The notes beneath the pieces were generated by a model. It was not told where the DNA came from, searched no databases, and saw nothing but the letters and a program-made list of their open reading frames with translations. The translations under genes were made by a program, and so were the position numbers. From Mobiluncus massiliensis (GTDB lineage: Bacteria; Actinomycetota; Actinomycetes; Actinomycetales; Actinomycetaceae): a stretch of 64,000 nt of DNA. Location of the stretch: NCBI RefSeq assembly GCF_949769255.1, contig NZ_OX458329.1, positions 124,001-188,000 on the forward strand. The letters are read 5' to 3'. Shown here in pieces: positions 8,574 to 19,994 of the stretch; the first letter of the stretch is position 1; each line of letters opens with the position of its first letter.

Positions 8574-9476
8574 ATGAGTACCCCTCTGACCAAACATTCT
8601 GAACCGGCCAAGGCATCTTCTGAAGCTACTTCAGCGACCCGCCGCAAACGCAGTCCCGCAGGCATAGTCATGACGCTTGTCGGGGCGCTGCTGATTGTGT
8701 TGTTCTTCCTATTTCCCTACGCGTTAATGTTTGTGACTTCAGTTAAGACTCGCGGCGACGTGCGGAAAATCCCACCGGACTACCTGCCTTCCAAACTGGA
8801 ACTGAGCAACTACCTAACGGTGTGGTCCTTCCCTGCGGTAAACGTAGGCAAATCACTTTTGGCCACGGCCGTCATCGCCATCGGGGCGACACTCCTGGTG
8901 CTATTGGTGGCGACCCCCGCGGCCTACTATGTGGCTCGGTTCCGTTTCCCCGGGCGGATGCCCTTCCTGTTCCTGGTACTGTGCACCCAGATGCTCCAGC
9001 CTACCGTGTTGGCGGTCGGCCTCTACCAGGAGTTCTCCAGCTGGCAAGGACAAGTCGTGTGGGTGGCGCTAATCCTAATCAACGGGGCTTTTAACCTGTC
9101 TTTCGCAATCTGGATTATGCAGGCGTTTTTCTCTTCAGTACCCAAGGAAGTGGATGAAGCCGCTTTGATGGATGGTTTGGGACGTCTCCAAACCATGTTT
9201 AAAATCTCGTTGCCTCTGGTGTGGCCTGGTATCGTTACCGCGGTCGTGTTCGTGTTCATTAATACCTGGAACGAGTACGCGGCGGCTTTCGTGTTGGTGC
9301 AAAAGCCCGAGCTGCAACCCTTGACGGTGGCAATGCCGCGTTTCTTGGGGCTTTACGTGCGTGAATGGCAATACATGTTTACCACATCCGTAATCGCGAT
9401 TGTGCCGGTCATTATCATGTTTGCCCTCATCGAGAAGCGTCTGATTGGTGGTCTTACTTCCGGCAGCATTAAGTAG
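8574..9476 (+). CDS. ABC sugar permease (MalG/UgpE type)
   Basis: A 300-residue partner permease with about six membrane segments. The EAA loop EVDEAALMDGLGRLQ (about residues 193-207) shows the consensus EAA---G. The C-terminus ends RLIGGLTSGSIK, the typical MalG-type tail. It starts 1 bp after the preceding stop, so it is translationally coupled. It ends the importer operon; the rpoB promoter follows. A cytoplasmic N-terminal stretch of about 30 charged residues precedes the first membrane helix. Confidence 0.9.
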   Translation: MSTPLTKHSEPAKASSEATSATRRKRSPAGIVMTLVGALLIVLFFLFPYALMFVTSVKTRGDVRKIPPDYLPSKLELSNYLTVWSFPAVNVGKSLLATAVIAIGATLLVLLVATPAAYYVARFRFPGRMPFLFLVLCTQMLQPTVLAVGLYQEFSSWQGQVVWVALILINGAFNLSFAIWIMQAFFSSVPKEVDEAALMDGLGRLQTMFKISLPLVWPGIVTAVVFVFINTWNEYAAAFVLVQKPELQPLTVAMPRFLGLYVREWQYMFTTSVIAIVPVIIMFALIEKRLIGGLTSGSIK

Positions 9477-9519
9477 CTTTGCTGGCGGGGTCGCGCTGCC
9501 AGGATTTAACAGCGGAAAA

Positions 9520-9548
9520 TTGCTTACAGCGCGCAAAAGTTATAGAGT
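9520..9548 (+). promoter_or_regulatory. Candidate rpoBC promoter
   Basis: TTGCTT (9520-9525) and TAGAGT (9543-9548) are separated by 17 bp, matching actinobacterial housekeeping promoter form. This predicts a leader of roughly 235 nt before rpoB within the 314-bp gap after the permease gene. I see no other gene in that gap. Assigned by eye. Confidence 0.5.
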
Positions 9549-9790
9549 AGATATTTGCGTGTTCTTTGTCCGAGGCGACCTGAAAACGTTGATATTGCAG
9601 AAGAATGCGCCGGCAATATCACGGCAGGTACAGCGAGGGACGAGATGTTCAAACGCCGGAGCGCATCGAGATTTTCAAGGTGGAAGGGAAGACCCCCGTT
9701 GCCGCGACGTTTCGCGCAAAAGTGGAGGGTAACCTCTTGAAACCAAAAGGGAATCTCGACCATCCATACGACATAAAGGAAACGGAAATC

Positions 9791-12700
9791 TTGGCTACGA
9801 AATCCAAAGAATCCTCCACTCACCCTTTCCGGGTGTCTTTTGCCCAAATCGATGAGCCGATGGCGCCGCCGAATCTGTTGGCGCTCCAGACCGAATCTTT
9901 TGACTGGTTCCTGGGGAATGAAGCCTGGCAGGAGCGCGTTAAGAAAGCCGATGAAACCGGCGATAAGCATGTTCCCCGCACTTCAGGCCTGCAGGAAATC
10001 CTGAACGAAATGAGCCCGATTGAGGACAACGGCGGCACCATGAGCTTGTCCTTTAAGGACTACACCTTGGAAAGCCCGCACTACACCATTGACGAGTGCA
10101 AGGACAAGGACCTGACCTACAACGCGCCGATGTACGTGACGGCCGAATTTATTACTTACGAAACCGGCGAAATTAAGACCCAAACCGTGTTCCTGGGCGA
10201 ATTTCCGCTGATGACCCCGCGCGGGACTTTCATCGTCAACGGTACCGAGCGGGTGGTCGTGTCCCAGCTGGTGCGTTCCCCCGGCGTGTACTTTGAAAAG
10301 ACCGCGGACAAGACCTCGGACCGGGACATTTACCTGGGCAAGGTCATCCCCTCCCGCGGCGCTTGGCTCGAGTTTGAGATTGATAAGAAAGACACGGTCG
10401 GGGTGCGTATCGACCGCAAGCGCAAACAGTCCGCCACCATTTTCCTCAAGGCGCTGGGTATGAGCGTAGGCGAGATTCGCGAGGCTTTCCAAGACTTCCC
10501 GTTGATGCTGGAAACCCTGGAAAAAGACGGCGCGATTGAAACCCAGGATCAGGCCCTGGAGGACATCTACCGCAAGATTCGTCCCGGCGAGCCGCCCAGC
10601 GTGGAGGCCGGACGTAACCTGCTGCATAACTTTTACACCAATCCCAAGCGTTACGACCTAGCCGAGGTGGGACGCTACAAAATCAACAAGAAGCTCGGTG
10701 TTGAGCGGGAAATGGGCGAGCGCACCCTGGACCTGACCGACATTGTCGCCGCCTTCCGTTACCTGTTGGCGCTGCGTGCCGGAGACGACACGGTCAAGGT
10801 CAAGGACGCGGCCGGCAAAGAAACCGAACTGCACATCAAGACCGACGACATCGACCACTTCGGCAACCGCCGGGTGCGTCCGGTCGGCGAGCTCATTCAG
10901 ATGCAGGTGCGCACGGGTATGTCCCGTATGGAGCGCACGGTGAAGGAACGCATGTCCACTCAGGACGTCGAAGCCATCACCCCGAACTCGCTCATTAACA
11001 TTCGTCCCGTCGTGGCGGCCATCAAAGAGTTCTTTGGGACATCTCAGCTGTCGCAGTTCATGGACCAAAACAACCCGTTGGCGGGTCTGACGCACAAGCG
11101 CCGTCTGTCCGCTTTGGGTCCGGGCGGCCTGTCCCGTGACCGGGCGGGGATGGAAGTTCGTGACGTGCACCCCTCGCACTACGGGCGCATGTGCCCGGTG
11201 GAAACTCCCGAAGGCCCGAACATTGGTTTGATTGGTTCGCTGGCGACTTTCGCCCGGATTAACCCTTACGGTTTTGTGGAAACCCCCTATCGCGTGGTCA
11301 AGAAAGGCGTCGTTACCAACGAAATCCACTACATCACCGCTGACGATGAAGAAGGCAAGAACATCGCCCAGGCTTCTGCGCAGCTCACGAAAGACGGGCA
11401 CTTCGTAGAATCCGCGGTGCTGTGCCGCTCTACCGGCGGCGACCCGGTGTTGGTCAGCCCCGAAGAAGTCGACTTGATGGACGTTTCGGCTCGTCAGATG
11501 GTGTCGGTCGCGACCGCGATGATCCCGTTCCTGGAACACGACGACGCGAACCGCGCCCTGATGGGGGCGAACATGCAGCGTCAGGCAGTGCCGCTGCTGA
11601 AAACCGAGGCTCCTCTGGTGGGCACCGGCATTGAGAAACGCGCCGCGATTGACGCGGGCGACGTGGTCATAGCCAAGAAGGGCGGCGTCGTCACCGAGGT
11701 CAGTGCCGATTTGGTGCGCGTCCAGGAAGACGACGATGAAACCCGCGTTTACGCGCTGGAAAAGTTCAAGCGTTCCAACCAGGGCAACTGCTATAACCAG
11801 CAGGTTATTGTCGACGAGGGCGACCGGGTCGAAGCCGGTGACGTTCTGGCTGACGGTCCTGCTACTGACGGCGGGGAAATGGCTTTGGGCAAGAACTTGC
11901 TGGTGGCCTACATGTCCTGGGAAGGGTTGAACTACGAGGACGCCATTATTTTGAGCCAGCGGGTCGTTTCCGAAGATTTGCTGACTTCGATTCACATCGA
12001 GGAACACGAAATCGACGCGCGCGACACGAAACTCGGTGAGGAAGAAATCACGCGAGACATTCCCAACGTTTCCGAAGCGGCCCGCAAGGACCTGGACGAA
12101 CGCGGCATTATCCGTGTCGGCGCTGAAGTCAGCGCGGGCGACATCCTGGTCGGTAAGGTGACCCCGAAGGGCGAAACCGAACTGACCAGTGAGGAACGCC
12201 TGCTGCGGGCCATCTTGGGTGAAAAGGCGCGAGAGGCTCGCGACACTTCGTTGCGGGTGCCCCACGGGGAATCCGGTATCGTTATCGGGGTCAAGGAATT
12301 TGTGGCCGGCGACTGCGAAGACGCCGCGCTCGGACCTGGCGTGAAACACATGGTTCGCGTCTTTATCGCCCAGCGCCGCAAGATGACGGTCGGAGATAAG
12401 ATGGCTGGCCGTCACGGCAACAAGGGCTGTGTCTCCAAGATTCTCCCGGTTGAGGATATGCCGTTCCTCGAGGACGGCACCCCGGTGGATATCATCCTGA
12501 ACCCGATGGGTGTGCCCGGTCGTATGAACCTGGGTCAGGTACTCGAATTCCACTTGGGCTGGCTGGCTCACGAGGGCTGGGATATTAGTGAAGCCCGCAA
12601 GGCCGGTGAACAGTGGGCTCAGGATGTTCCGTTGGAGGTTTGCGAACCTGGACAGCACGTGGCGACCCCCGTGTTCGATGGTGCGGAGGCTGACGAGATT

Positions 12701-13300
12701 ACCGGCCTGCTGCGCAACACTCGGGTTCGCGACGACTTCGACCGTCCGCTCATCGACGAAATGGGCAAAGCCAAGCTGTTTGACGGCCGTTCCGGGGAAC
12801 CTTTCCCGTACCCGATTGCTATCGGCTACAAGTACATGCTGAAACTGCACCACTTGGTCGATGACAAGATTCACGCCCGTTCTACCGGCCCGTACTCCAT
12901 GATTACCCAGCAGCCTCTGGGCGGTAAGGCCCAGTTCGGCGGCCAGCGTTTCGGTGAGATGGAGGTGTGGGCTATGGAGGCTTACGGCGCCGCCTATGCC
13001 CTCCAGGAACTGTTGACGGTGAAATCCGACGACGTGCAAGGACGTGTGCGGGTCTACGAATCTATCGTGCGCGGCGAGGACCTGCCCCAGCCGGGCATTC
13101 CGGAATCTTTCCGCGTGTTGATGCAGGAAATGCGTTCGCTGTGCTTGAACGTAGAAGCGCTGGACGCTGCCGGCAACGCTATCGACTTGCGTGACGATGA
13201 CGACGAGGCCGGCCGCGGCCCCAACAGCCTCGGCTTCGACCTGGGCAAACGGCCCAACGCCCCCGGCCTTTTGACGACCGACGAATTCATCAACGCCTAA
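9791..13300 (+). CDS. rpoB: DNA-directed RNA polymerase subunit beta
   Basis: The beta subunit of RNA polymerase, 1169 residues from the chosen TTG start ([17 protein letters not shown]). Homologues begin close before RVSF, which favours this start. An in-frame TTG at 9737 with GGAGGG upstream is a real alternative and adds 18 residues. The rifampicin pocket (about residues 416-450: [27 protein letters not shown]) has the wild-type Asp, His and Ser that mutate in resistant strains, so drug sensitivity at this site is expected. [15 protein letters not shown] and the C-terminal [18 protein letters not shown] are intact. It is cotranscribed with rpoC, 30 bp downstream. Confidence 0.98.
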   Translation: MATKSKESSTHPFRVSFAQIDEPMAPPNLLALQTESFDWFLGNEAWQERVKKADETGDKHVPRTSGLQEILNEMSPIEDNGGTMSLSFKDYTLESPHYTIDECKDKDLTYNAPMYVTAEFITYETGEIKTQTVFLGEFPLMTPRGTFIVNGTERVVVSQLVRSPGVYFEKTADKTSDRDIYLGKVIPSRGAWLEFEIDKKDTVGVRIDRKRKQSATIFLKALGMSVGEIREAFQDFPLMLETLEKDGAIETQDQALEDIYRKIRPGEPPSVEAGRNLLHNFYTNPKRYDLAEVGRYKINKKLGVEREMGERTLDLTDIVAAFRYLLALRAGDDTVKVKDAAGKETELHIKTDDIDHFGNRRVRPVGELIQMQVRTGMSRMERTVKERMSTQDVEAITPNSLINIRPVVAAIKEFFGTSQLSQFMDQNNPLAGLTHKRRLSALGPGGLSRDRAGMEVRDVHPSHYGRMCPVETPEGPNIGLIGSLATFARINPYGFVETPYRVVKKGVVTNEIHYITADDEEGKNIAQASAQLTKDGHFVESAVLCRSTGGDPVLVSPEEVDLMDVSARQMVSVATAMIPFLEHDDANRALMGANMQRQAVPLLKTEAPLVGTGIEKRAAIDAGDVVIAKKGGVVTEVSADLVRVQEDDDETRVYALEKFKRSNQGNCYNQQVIVDEGDRVEAGDVLADGPATDGGEMALGKNLLVAYMSWEGLNYEDAIILSQRVVSEDLLTSIHIEEHEIDARDTKLGEEEITRDIPNVSEAARKDLDERGIIRVGAEVSAGDILVGKVTPKGETELTSEERLLRAILGEKAREARDTSLRVPHGESGIVIGVKEFVAGDCEDAALGPGVKHMVRVFIAQRRKMTVGDKMAGRHGNKGCVSKILPVEDMPFLEDGTPVDIILNPMGVPGRMNLGQVLEFHLGWLAHEGWDISEARKAGEQWAQDVPLEVCEPGQHVATPVFDGAEADEITGLLRNTRVRDDFDRPLIDEMGKAKLFDGRSGEPFPYPIAIGYKYMLKLHHLVDDKIHARSTGPYSMITQQPLGGKAQFGGQRFGEMEVWAMEAYGAAYALQELLTVKSDDVQGRVRVYESIVRGEDLPQPGIPESFRVLMQEMRSLCLNVEALDAAGNAIDLRDDDDEAGRGPNSLGFDLGKRPNAPGLLTTDEFINA

Positions 13301-13330
13301 GACGGACCGGAAGAAGAGGAAAGAAAACAC

Positions 13331-16300
13331 ATGTTGGATGCAAACAAGTTTGACAAGTTGCACATCGGTTTAGCGACTGAGGACGACATCAATGGCTGGT
13401 CCCACGGCGAAGTTAAGAAGCCGGAAACCATCAACTACCGGACGTTGAAGCCTGAGAAAGAAGGCTTGTTCGATGAACGGATTTTCGGGCCGACCCGCGA
13501 CTGGGAATGTGCCTGTGGCAAGTACAAGCGCGTGCGTTACAAGGGCATTGTCTGCGAACGCTGCGGGGTGGAAGTCACCCGTTCCAAGGTGCGCCGCGAG
13601 CGGATGGGTCACATTAAACTCGCTGCCCCGGTGACGCATATTTGGTACTTCAAGGGCGTGCCCTCCCGTCTCGGTTACCTGCTGAATATCGCTCCGAAGG
13701 ACCTGGAAAAGGTCATTTACTTCGCGGCCTACATGATTACCGAGGTCGATGAGGAACGTCGCCACAAGGACCTGTCCGATATGCAAAAGGAATCCGATCT
13801 GGCGCGGGAGCAAATCGAAAAGAACCGCGATTTGGACGTCGAAAAGCGCGCCCAAAAGATGGAACAGGATATGGCGGCGCTGGAAAAGGAAGGCGCCGAG
13901 AAATCCGAAATCGACAAGGTCAAGCGCAACGGCGAAAAGGAAATGCGTGCCATTCGTCACCAGGCTGAGTCTGACCTGAAGCTGCATGACGAAGTTTGGG
14001 ACCGGTTTAAGAACCTGAAGGTCGGCGACCTGGAGGGTAACGAGCTGGTGTACCGCGAAATGTATGCCCTGTACGGGACCTACTTCAAGGGCGGCATGGG
14101 CGCCCAGGCAGTGAAGGACCGTTTGGAGTCTTTTGACCTGGTAGCTGAGGCCGAGGCGCTGAAAGAGGTCGTGGAGAGCAAGTCTGGTCAACAAAAGACC
14201 CGCGCTCTGAAGCGTTTGAAGGTCATTAACGCCTTCCTCCAGACCGGCAAGCCCGCTTCCGCGATGGTCCTGGATTCGATTCCGGTCATTCCCCCGGATC
14301 TGCGCCCGATGGTGCAGCTGGATGGCGGACGTTTCGCGACTTCTGACCTGAATGACCTGTACCGCCGCGTCATCAACCGCAACAATCGTTTGAATCGTTT
14401 GCAGGAATTGAAAGCCCCGGACATCATCGTCAACAACGAGAAACGTATGTTGCAAGAGGCTGTGGATGCGCTGTTCGACAACGGTCGGCGTGGCCGGCCG
14501 GTGACGGGTCCGGGCAACCGTCCCTTGAAGTCCCTGTCCGACATGCTCAAGGGCAAGCAGGGGCGTTTCCGCCAGAACTTGCTGGGCAAGCGCGTGGATT
14601 ATTCGGGTCGTTCCGTTATCGTGGTTGGTCCGCAGCTGAAGCTGCACCAGTGCGGTTTGCCCAAGACGATGGCTCTGGAGCTGTTCAAGCCCTTCGTGAT
14701 GAAGGTGTTGGTGGAAAACGGGGAAGCGAAGAACGTCAAAGCTGCCAAGCGCATGGTAGAGCGGCAAAACCCCCAGGTCTGGGACGTTTTGGACGAGGTT
14801 ATCACCAACCACCCGGTCTTGCTGAACCGCGCGCCAACCTTGCACCGTTTGGGTATCCAGGCTTTCGAGCCGCTGCTGGTGGAAGGCAAAGCGATTCAGC
14901 TGCACCCGCTGGTCTGCGGCGCGTTCAACGCGGACTTTGACGGCGACCAAATGGCTGTCCACGTCCCGCTGTCTGCCGAAGCCCAGGCTGAGGCCCGCGT
15001 GCTGATGCTGTCGTCTAACAACATCCTGAAGCCTTCAGACGGCCGCCCTGTGACCATGCCCTCCCAGGACATGATTATCGGGATTTACCACCTGACCTCG
15101 GACGAAGATCCGGAGATGGTGCATAACCCGCGGTTTGACCCTGACGGCAACCGGGTGTTGAAGCACTACTCTAGCCCCGCCGAAGCCCGCCTGGCTTATG
15201 ACAACGACGACCTGGCTTTGCAGGAAACCTGCGTAATCCGGATGGAACCGGGCGACTTGCCGCCGGAGGACATGACAATGCCCGAGGGATGGCAGCCGGG
15301 AGACCGCTTTGAGCTGGAAACTTCCCTGGGTCGGGTTATCTTTAATGACTCGCTGCCGCGCGATTACCCGTTCGTGAACTACGTGGTAGAGAAAAAGAAA
15401 CTCGGCAAAATCGTCAATGACCTGGCGGAACTGTACCAAAAGGCCGATATTGAGGTGTCCCTGGATGCGCTCAAGTCCTTCGGTTTCCACTGGTCGACCT
15501 GGTCCGGGATCACGATTTCCTTCACGGACGTGGTGCCGCCTTCGACCAAGCCGGCCATTTTGGAAAAGTACGAAAACCTCGCTTCTGACGTCCAAGCCGA
15601 CTACGACCTGGGTGCCATCACCGAGGACGAGCGCTACAGCGCCTTGATCGACCTGTGGCGGGCGTGCACGAATGAAGTGGCCGAGGAAATGCGCGAGAAC
15701 TTCCCTGAACGCAACAATGTGTACCGCATGGTGAAGTCCGGGGCCCGCGGTAACTGGTCCCAGATTCAACAGATTGCCGGTATGCGCGGTCTGGTGTCCG
15801 ACCCGAAGCAGCGCTTGATTGAGCGCCCGATTAAGTCGAACTACCGCGAGGGTCTGTCCGTGCTGGAATACTTCATCGCGACCCACGGCGCCCGCAAGGG
15901 TCTGGCGGATACCGCTTTGCGTACCGCGGAATCCGGTTACTTGACTCGCCGTCTGGTGGACGTGTCTCAGGATGTCATTATCCGCGAGGAGGATTGTGGC
16001 ACCCGCAAGGGCCTGACCATTACCATCGGTTCGGTCAACGAAGAAGGTCAAGTCGAGCCTGACGAACTGGTCGAGACCACCGCTTTTGCGAGGACCTTGG
16101 CCGTTGACGCGGTGGATGAGGCCGGAAACGTGGTGCTTGAGGCTGGGCAAGATGTCGGTGACGTGGCGATTAAGAAGCTCTTGAAAGCCGGTATCACCCA
16201 GATTAAGGTACGTTCCGTGCTGACCTGTGACGCGGCGATTGGTACCTGTGCTGCCTGCTACGGGCGTTCCTTGGCTACCGGCAAGCGCGTGGATATTGGC

Positions 16301-17224
16301 GAAGCGGTCGGTATTATCGCGGCGCAGTCCATTGGCGAGCCCGGTACTCAGCTGACGATGCGTACCTTCCACACCGGTGGTGCGGCTTCGGCGGCCGATA
16401 TTACCCAGGGTCTGCCGCGTGTGCAGGAGCTGTTTGAGGCGCGTACCCCCAAGGGCGAAGCGACCATTACCGAGGCTGCCGGTCGGGTGAAGATAAACGA
16501 CGACCCGTCAGGTCCGCGTGAGGTCATCATCACTCGTGACGACGGCAAGGAGGACCTGGTCATCGAGGTGTCTCGCCGCCAGGCACTGCTGGTTGCGGAC
16601 GGGGATCACCTGGAGGTGGGCGACCGCCTGACCCAAGGTCCTATCGACCCGAAGAAACTGCTGCGCGTGAAAGGCCAAGCCGAAACCCAGCGTTCCCTGG
16701 TCAACGAAGTGCAGCAGGTTTACCACAGCCAGGGCGTAGATATTCACGCCAAGCACATCGAGGTTATCGTGCGCCAGATGCTGCGCCGCGTGACCGTGCT
16801 GGAGTCGGGCGACACTATGTTGCTGCCCGGTCAGCTCATCGATCAGGCGAAGTTCCGTGAAGAAAACAAGCGAGTCGTGGCGCAGGGCAAGCAGCCTGCC
16901 TCGGCACGTTCCGAGCTGATGGGTATCACCAAGGCATCCTTGGCTACTGATTCCTGGCTGTCCGCGGCTTCCTTCCAGGAAACCACGAAGGTTCTGACCA
17001 ACGCGGCGATGGAAGGCATCGACGACCCGCTGTCGGGCCTGAAAGAAAACGTTATCCTGGGCAAGCTGATTCCGGCTGGTACCGGGCTGAGCCGTTACCG
17101 CCGGGTGGAAATCAAGCCTTCCGCGAGCGGTCACGAGATGCTGATGTCGCAGCTGCCTTACAGCGACACGACCGGATTCGGGCTGTTCGATGACGATGTC
17201 GACCTGGAACACCCGTGGGGGTAG
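13331..17224 (+). CDS. rpoC: DNA-directed RNA polymerase subunit beta'
   Basis: The beta' subunit, 1297 residues. An N-terminal zinc site is visible as CACGKYK and CERCGVE (about residues 58-78). [12 protein letters not shown] (from residue 533) carries the three Asp that bind catalytic magnesium. A second zinc site, [16 protein letters not shown], lies about residues 968-983. The coiled-coil-rich insertion (about residues 140-230, Lys/Glu-rich) is normal for actinobacteria. The ATG follows GAAGAGGAAAG. It assembles with RpoB to form the active-site cleft. It is followed by two tandem stem-loops likely to end the transcript. Confidence 0.98.
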   Translation: MLDANKFDKLHIGLATEDDINGWSHGEVKKPETINYRTLKPEKEGLFDERIFGPTRDWECACGKYKRVRYKGIVCERCGVEVTRSKVRRERMGHIKLAAPVTHIWYFKGVPSRLGYLLNIAPKDLEKVIYFAAYMITEVDEERRHKDLSDMQKESDLAREQIEKNRDLDVEKRAQKMEQDMAALEKEGAEKSEIDKVKRNGEKEMRAIRHQAESDLKLHDEVWDRFKNLKVGDLEGNELVYREMYALYGTYFKGGMGAQAVKDRLESFDLVAEAEALKEVVESKSGQQKTRALKRLKVINAFLQTGKPASAMVLDSIPVIPPDLRPMVQLDGGRFATSDLNDLYRRVINRNNRLNRLQELKAPDIIVNNEKRMLQEAVDALFDNGRRGRPVTGPGNRPLKSLSDMLKGKQGRFRQNLLGKRVDYSGRSVIVVGPQLKLHQCGLPKTMALELFKPFVMKVLVENGEAKNVKAAKRMVERQNPQVWDVLDEVITNHPVLLNRAPTLHRLGIQAFEPLLVEGKAIQLHPLVCGAFNADFDGDQMAVHVPLSAEAQAEARVLMLSSNNILKPSDGRPVTMPSQDMIIGIYHLTSDEDPEMVHNPRFDPDGNRVLKHYSSPAEARLAYDNDDLALQETCVIRMEPGDLPPEDMTMPEGWQPGDRFELETSLGRVIFNDSLPRDYPFVNYVVEKKKLGKIVNDLAELYQKADIEVSLDALKSFGFHWSTWSGITISFTDVVPPSTKPAILEKYENLASDVQADYDLGAITEDERYSALIDLWRACTNEVAEEMRENFPERNNVYRMVKSGARGNWSQIQQIAGMRGLVSDPKQRLIERPIKSNYREGLSVLEYFIATHGARKGLADTALRTAESGYLTRRLVDVSQDVIIREEDCGTRKGLTITIGSVNEEGQVEPDELVETTAFARTLAVDAVDEAGNVVLEAGQDVGDVAIKKLLKAGITQIKVRSVLTCDAAIGTCAACYGRSLATGKRVDIGEAVGIIAAQSIGEPGTQLTMRTFHTGGAASAADITQGLPRVQELFEARTPKGEATITEAAGRVKINDDPSGPREVIITRDDGKEDLVIEVSRRQALLVADGDHLEVGDRLTQGPIDPKKLLRVKGQAETQRSLVNEVQQVYHSQGVDIHAKHIEVIVRQMLRRVTVLESGDTMLLPGQLIDQAKFREENKRVVAQGKQPASARSELMGITKASLATDSWLSAASFQETTKVLTNAAMEGIDDPLSGLKENVILGKLIPAGTGLSRYRRVEIKPSASGHEMLMSQLPYSDTTGFGLFDDDVDLEHPWG

Positions 17225-17235
17225 GGTCGAAAATG

Positions 17236-17268
17236 CCCGATGACCTGTGGTTACAGGGCTAAATCGGG
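17236..17268 (+). terminator. Stem-loop after rpoC (first)
   Basis: CCCGAT pairs with ATCGGG (17236-17241 with 17263-17268), with an inner CCTGT/ACAGG stem. TTTAATTC follows. It lies 12 bp after the rpoC stop. Confidence 0.5.
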
Positions 17269-17288
17269 TTTAATTCAATAGTTTCGGG

Positions 17289-17336
17289 GTTCCCGGTTCG
17301 CCAGCTGCGGTTGGAGGGCCGGGAACTTCAGTTTTT
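17289..17336 (+). terminator. Stem-loop plus T-run after rpoC (second)
   Basis: GTTCCCGG (17289-17296) pairs with CCGGGAAC (17319-17326) and is followed within 5 bases by TTTTT (17332-17336). The long loop can form a small inner stem. This is a likely intrinsic terminator of rpoBC. Confidence 0.55.
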
Positions 17337-17357
17337 CAACACCTGGTTGATAGGGTT

Positions 17358-18773
17358 ATGACTATGGGAATGTTGGATAAGGCCAAAGATATGGTTCAGG
17401 CGGTAAAGTCTGGTAACACCGGTGATGAGTCGAGCAGCGCTGTCGAGGTGGGGAACACGGCAGAGGACAAGGAGCCGGAACAGAAAGCCTCCGGTTTGTC
17501 TGCCTGGCCTACCGGGATGCGCTTTGCTTTCGCCCTGGCGGCCAGTGCGCTGATAATTTTCCTTCTGGCCCAGATTGCTGGGGTGTTCATGCCGACTTTC
17601 CTGGCATTTTCGCTGGCATTGGCGGTGCGACCGGTTTCGGAGTGGCTGATTCGTCACCACTGGCCGGTCGGTTTGGCTGCTTTGATCAACATCGTGCTGT
17701 TGTTTGCCATCCTGTTTGTCATGCTGGGGTTGATCGCGATTGCCATCACCGCTATGGTCACCGAACTGCCTCGCTACGGCTCAAAGTTCCAGGCCCTCTA
17801 TGAACAAGCCATCAGTCAGTTGGATCAGCGCGGCTTCGACACTTCCGCCGTGTTGGATTCCTGGAAGAACGTGGATATCAACCGGATTTTTTCCTACTTG
17901 TCCGGTTTTGCTAACCAGATTAGCGGCGCGGGAACCACCCTGTTCTTTATCATCATGGTGTCGATTTTTGTGGTTGGGGACATCGTTGTGGTGCGCCGCC
18001 GCGCAGCCGAGCTGGCTTCCTACGCGCCAGGTTTTGCCATCGCCCTGCGCAATTTCTCCCTGCGCGTACGGACCTACTTCCTGATGACCACCATCTTTGG
18101 TGCCGTCGTGGCGCTGGTGGATGTGGGAATTCTCTATGCGTTTGGCGTGCCGACTCCCTGGACCTGGGGCATCCTCGCTTTTGTGGCGAACTACATTCCC
18201 GCGGTGGGATTCATTCTGTCCATGATTCCCCCGATTTTGCTGGCCTTGGCGCTGGGCGGGGTGTGGCCCGCTGTCGGGGTATTCATCGGTTACATGGTCG
18301 CGTCGCTGCTGTTCCTGAACATTTTGCAGCCTCGCATCGCCGGGAACGCGGTCGGTTTGAACGCCACTGTTTCGTTCCTGTCTTTGATGGTGTGGTCCAC
18401 GGTGATGGGGCCGCTCGGCGCGATTCTGGCGGTGCCGCTCACGCTGTTCTTTAAAGCTATCTTTGTGGACTCCGACCCGCGCACGGCCTGGATTGATGTG
18501 TTCTTCCGGCCCTCCGATGAGCCCACCTCCCTGGTGGTAGACCGGAAAAATCGTGACCGTGACGGCGATGGTTTGGACGATTCCACCGGGAAACCCCCCA
18601 GCATCGACACGCGGTTGCGCGAGGAACAAATCCAGGACGCGGCTGAGAAAGAACGCGCCCGGGCGCAAGCGACCCTGGAGGAGCTGAACCAGGAAGCTCT
18701 GGTGCAGGCTGCTGAAAAGTCCGGGAAAGAGAAAGCTAAGAAGTCCGAACCATCTGAGAAAATCGAGGAATAG
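17358..18773 (+). CDS. AI-2E family transporter (PerM/TqsA-like membrane protein)
   Basis: A 471-residue membrane protein of the AI-2E transporter family. A soluble N-terminal tail of about 50 residues is followed by hydrophobic helices grouped about residues 53-130 and 190-380. The family loop with PTPWTWGILAFVANYIPAVGF is visible. The last 90 residues are hydrophilic, rich in Glu, Lys and Ala, and look coiled-coil-like (EEQIQDAAEKERARAQATLEELNQE). Family members export small molecules or Na+/H+, and AI-2 itself is not assured. In-frame ATGs at 17364 and 17370 are alternative starts; no strong ribosome site separates them. Confidence 0.8.
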   Translation: MTMGMLDKAKDMVQAVKSGNTGDESSSAVEVGNTAEDKEPEQKASGLSAWPTGMRFAFALAASALIIFLLAQIAGVFMPTFLAFSLALAVRPVSEWLIRHHWPVGLAALINIVLLFAILFVMLGLIAIAITAMVTELPRYGSKFQALYEQAISQLDQRGFDTSAVLDSWKNVDINRIFSYLSGFANQISGAGTTLFFIIMVSIFVVGDIVVVRRRAAELASYAPGFAIALRNFSLRVRTYFLMTTIFGAVVALVDVGILYAFGVPTPWTWGILAFVANYIPAVGFILSMIPPILLALALGGVWPAVGVFIGYMVASLLFLNILQPRIAGNAVGLNATVSFLSLMVWSTVMGPLGAILAVPLTLFFKAIFVDSDPRTAWIDVFFRPSDEPTSLVVDRKNRDRDGDGLDDSTGKPPSIDTRLREEQIQDAAEKERARAQATLEELNQEALVQAAEKSGKEKAKKSEPSEKIEE

Positions 18774-18937
18774 CGGTTCGGCCTGCTACTTTCACCCGGT
18801 GGCGGGTCGGGAGTGTTTCCGGTTCACCAGGCCGGTGCGTGCTGTCGGCTGTGCGTCTCGGGGCAGCTAGATGAGCGTGGTGATTCCGGGCAAACCGGGT
18901 ACGCGCGGTTTTCTAACGGGGGCACAAGCTCGGGTGG
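18774..18937. other. Intergenic gap between convergent genes
   Basis: GC-rich spacer between the transporter gene and the leftward small membrane protein gene. I see no convincing ORF, RNA gene or T-tailed hairpin. Confidence 0.4.
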
Positions 18938-19420
18938 TTAGGATTTCGTGTCGGGGGAGTCCGCGGAGTCCGGGGGATTTTGGGGGTCTGTGGGCTTCTC
19001 TGAGTCGGAATTTTCGTCCGGGCGGGGCTGGAGTTTTTCGTCTTCTTTCTCGCGCTTCTTGCGTTCGTATTCTTCACGCTGTTTCTCGCGCAGTTTCCGG
19101 CTGACTTCCTCAAGGAACTCCGGGTCGTCATCAGGAGCGCTAGGCTGCTCCGGGGTGGGTTTTCGTCCGAAACTGATGGGTACGGATTCCTCACTGGACC
19201 AGATATTCGGTTCGATAACCCCGCCTTTGGCTTCGGCGGCGGCGACCCGGGACACGATTATCCAGGCAATCGCCCCGATGGGGCTAATCAGCAAAATCAG
19301 CAAAATCCACAAACTTTTTGGTACCTTGCCGGGCATGTTATCTTTCGGAGTGCGAATGCAATCAATGAGCGCATACAGGGTCAGCGCCAACCACAAGATA
19401 AACAACAAAACTCTGGCCAC
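18938..19420 (-). CDS. Small PLDc_N-type membrane protein with charged tail
   Basis: A 160-residue protein. The N-terminus has two membrane helices (about residues 3-19 and 36-58), separated by YALIDCIRTPKDNMPGKVPK and followed by a short basic segment. This arrangement is that of the PLDc_N domain found in cardiolipin synthases and many stand-alone actinobacterial proteins. Here no phospholipase HKD motif follows. The rest is hydrophilic and highly charged (EFLEEVSRKLREKQREEYERKK), possibly helical, ending in a Pro/Asp/Ser-rich tail. An overlapping ORF on the opposite strand lacks protein-like features. Function unknown. Confidence 0.75.
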   Translation of the reverse strand: MARVLLFILWLALTLYALIDCIRTPKDNMPGKVPKSLWILLILLISPIGAIAWIIVSRVAAAEAKGGVIEPNIWSSEESVPISFGRKPTPEQPSAPDDDPEFLEEVSRKLREKQREEYERKKREKEDEKLQPRPDENSDSEKPTDPQNPPDSADSPDTKS

Positions 19421-19576
19421 GGCTTCATCTTAACGTATAACCCGTGGTCTTTCCTGCTTTGTCGATTTCTGGATATGCCTGGTAGTTAGCCAACGGAAAA
19501 AATCGTATAAATAATGCGGGGGGTGACCGGTATCATGGTTTTTAAATGGTTTTCGTTCGCAAAGGAGGGGTCGCAC

Positions 19577-19969
19577 ATGTCTAACCCCAAATCACGCTGG
19601 ATTCTCTTAGCGGCTTACGCCGTGCTTTTCCTGGCTCTGCCCTACGTGACCCAACCGATTTTTAAGTCGGTAGGCGATGGCGGTTTTGGGTGGATTTTGA
19701 TGATTTTCTACCTGGCGTTACCACTTTTGGGACTGGGATGCGGGGTCGCGGACGGGATTGTCAACGGCTGGTCACTGTGGTGGCTCATCGCGCCGGTACT
19801 CCTGTTTATCCCGCACTTCTTTCTGGCGATGGACGCCGCCTCTAACCTCAGCGTCTACTGGGATGAATTCTTCCTGTTCACCGGCATCTATGTCGGTTTC
19901 ACATTCATCCCCAACCTCATAGCAGGGCTGGTTCGGAACTACCTTCAACGCGCTCGGGCAAAGTCCTAA
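19577..19969 (+). CDS. Small membrane protein of unknown function
   Basis: A 130-residue protein starting at ATG 19577, directly after AAAGGAGG (19561-19568). An upstream in-frame ATG at 19514 is less likely. Four hydrophobic segments are visible: about residues 6-23, 36-55, 60-80 and 95-115. It is divergent from the PLDc_N-type gene across a 156-bp gap. I do not recognise a family; the membrane location is inferred from hydrophobicity. Confidence 0.65.
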   Translation: MSNPKSRWILLAAYAVLFLALPYVTQPIFKSVGDGGFGWILMIFYLALPLLGLGCGVADGIVNGWSLWWLIAPVLLFIPHFFLAMDAASNLSVYWDEFFLFTGIYVGFTFIPNLIAGLVRNYLQRARAKS

Positions 19970-19994
19970 ACTCTCCCGACCCTGTGGGGCTCGG

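Noticed and set aside
10658-13363. A 901-codon open frame antisense to rpoB
   Set aside because: It mirrors rpoB codon bias in a GC-rich gene, has no ribosome site or domain, and is fully covered by rpoB.
13370-14962. A 530-codon open frame antisense to rpoC
   Set aside because: Same reason: a shadow of rpoC codon usage with no recognisable protein.
18948-19433. A 161-codon ORF opposite the PLDc_N-type gene
   Set aside because: Ser-rich, without membrane or domain features; the opposite strand encodes a recognisable protein.
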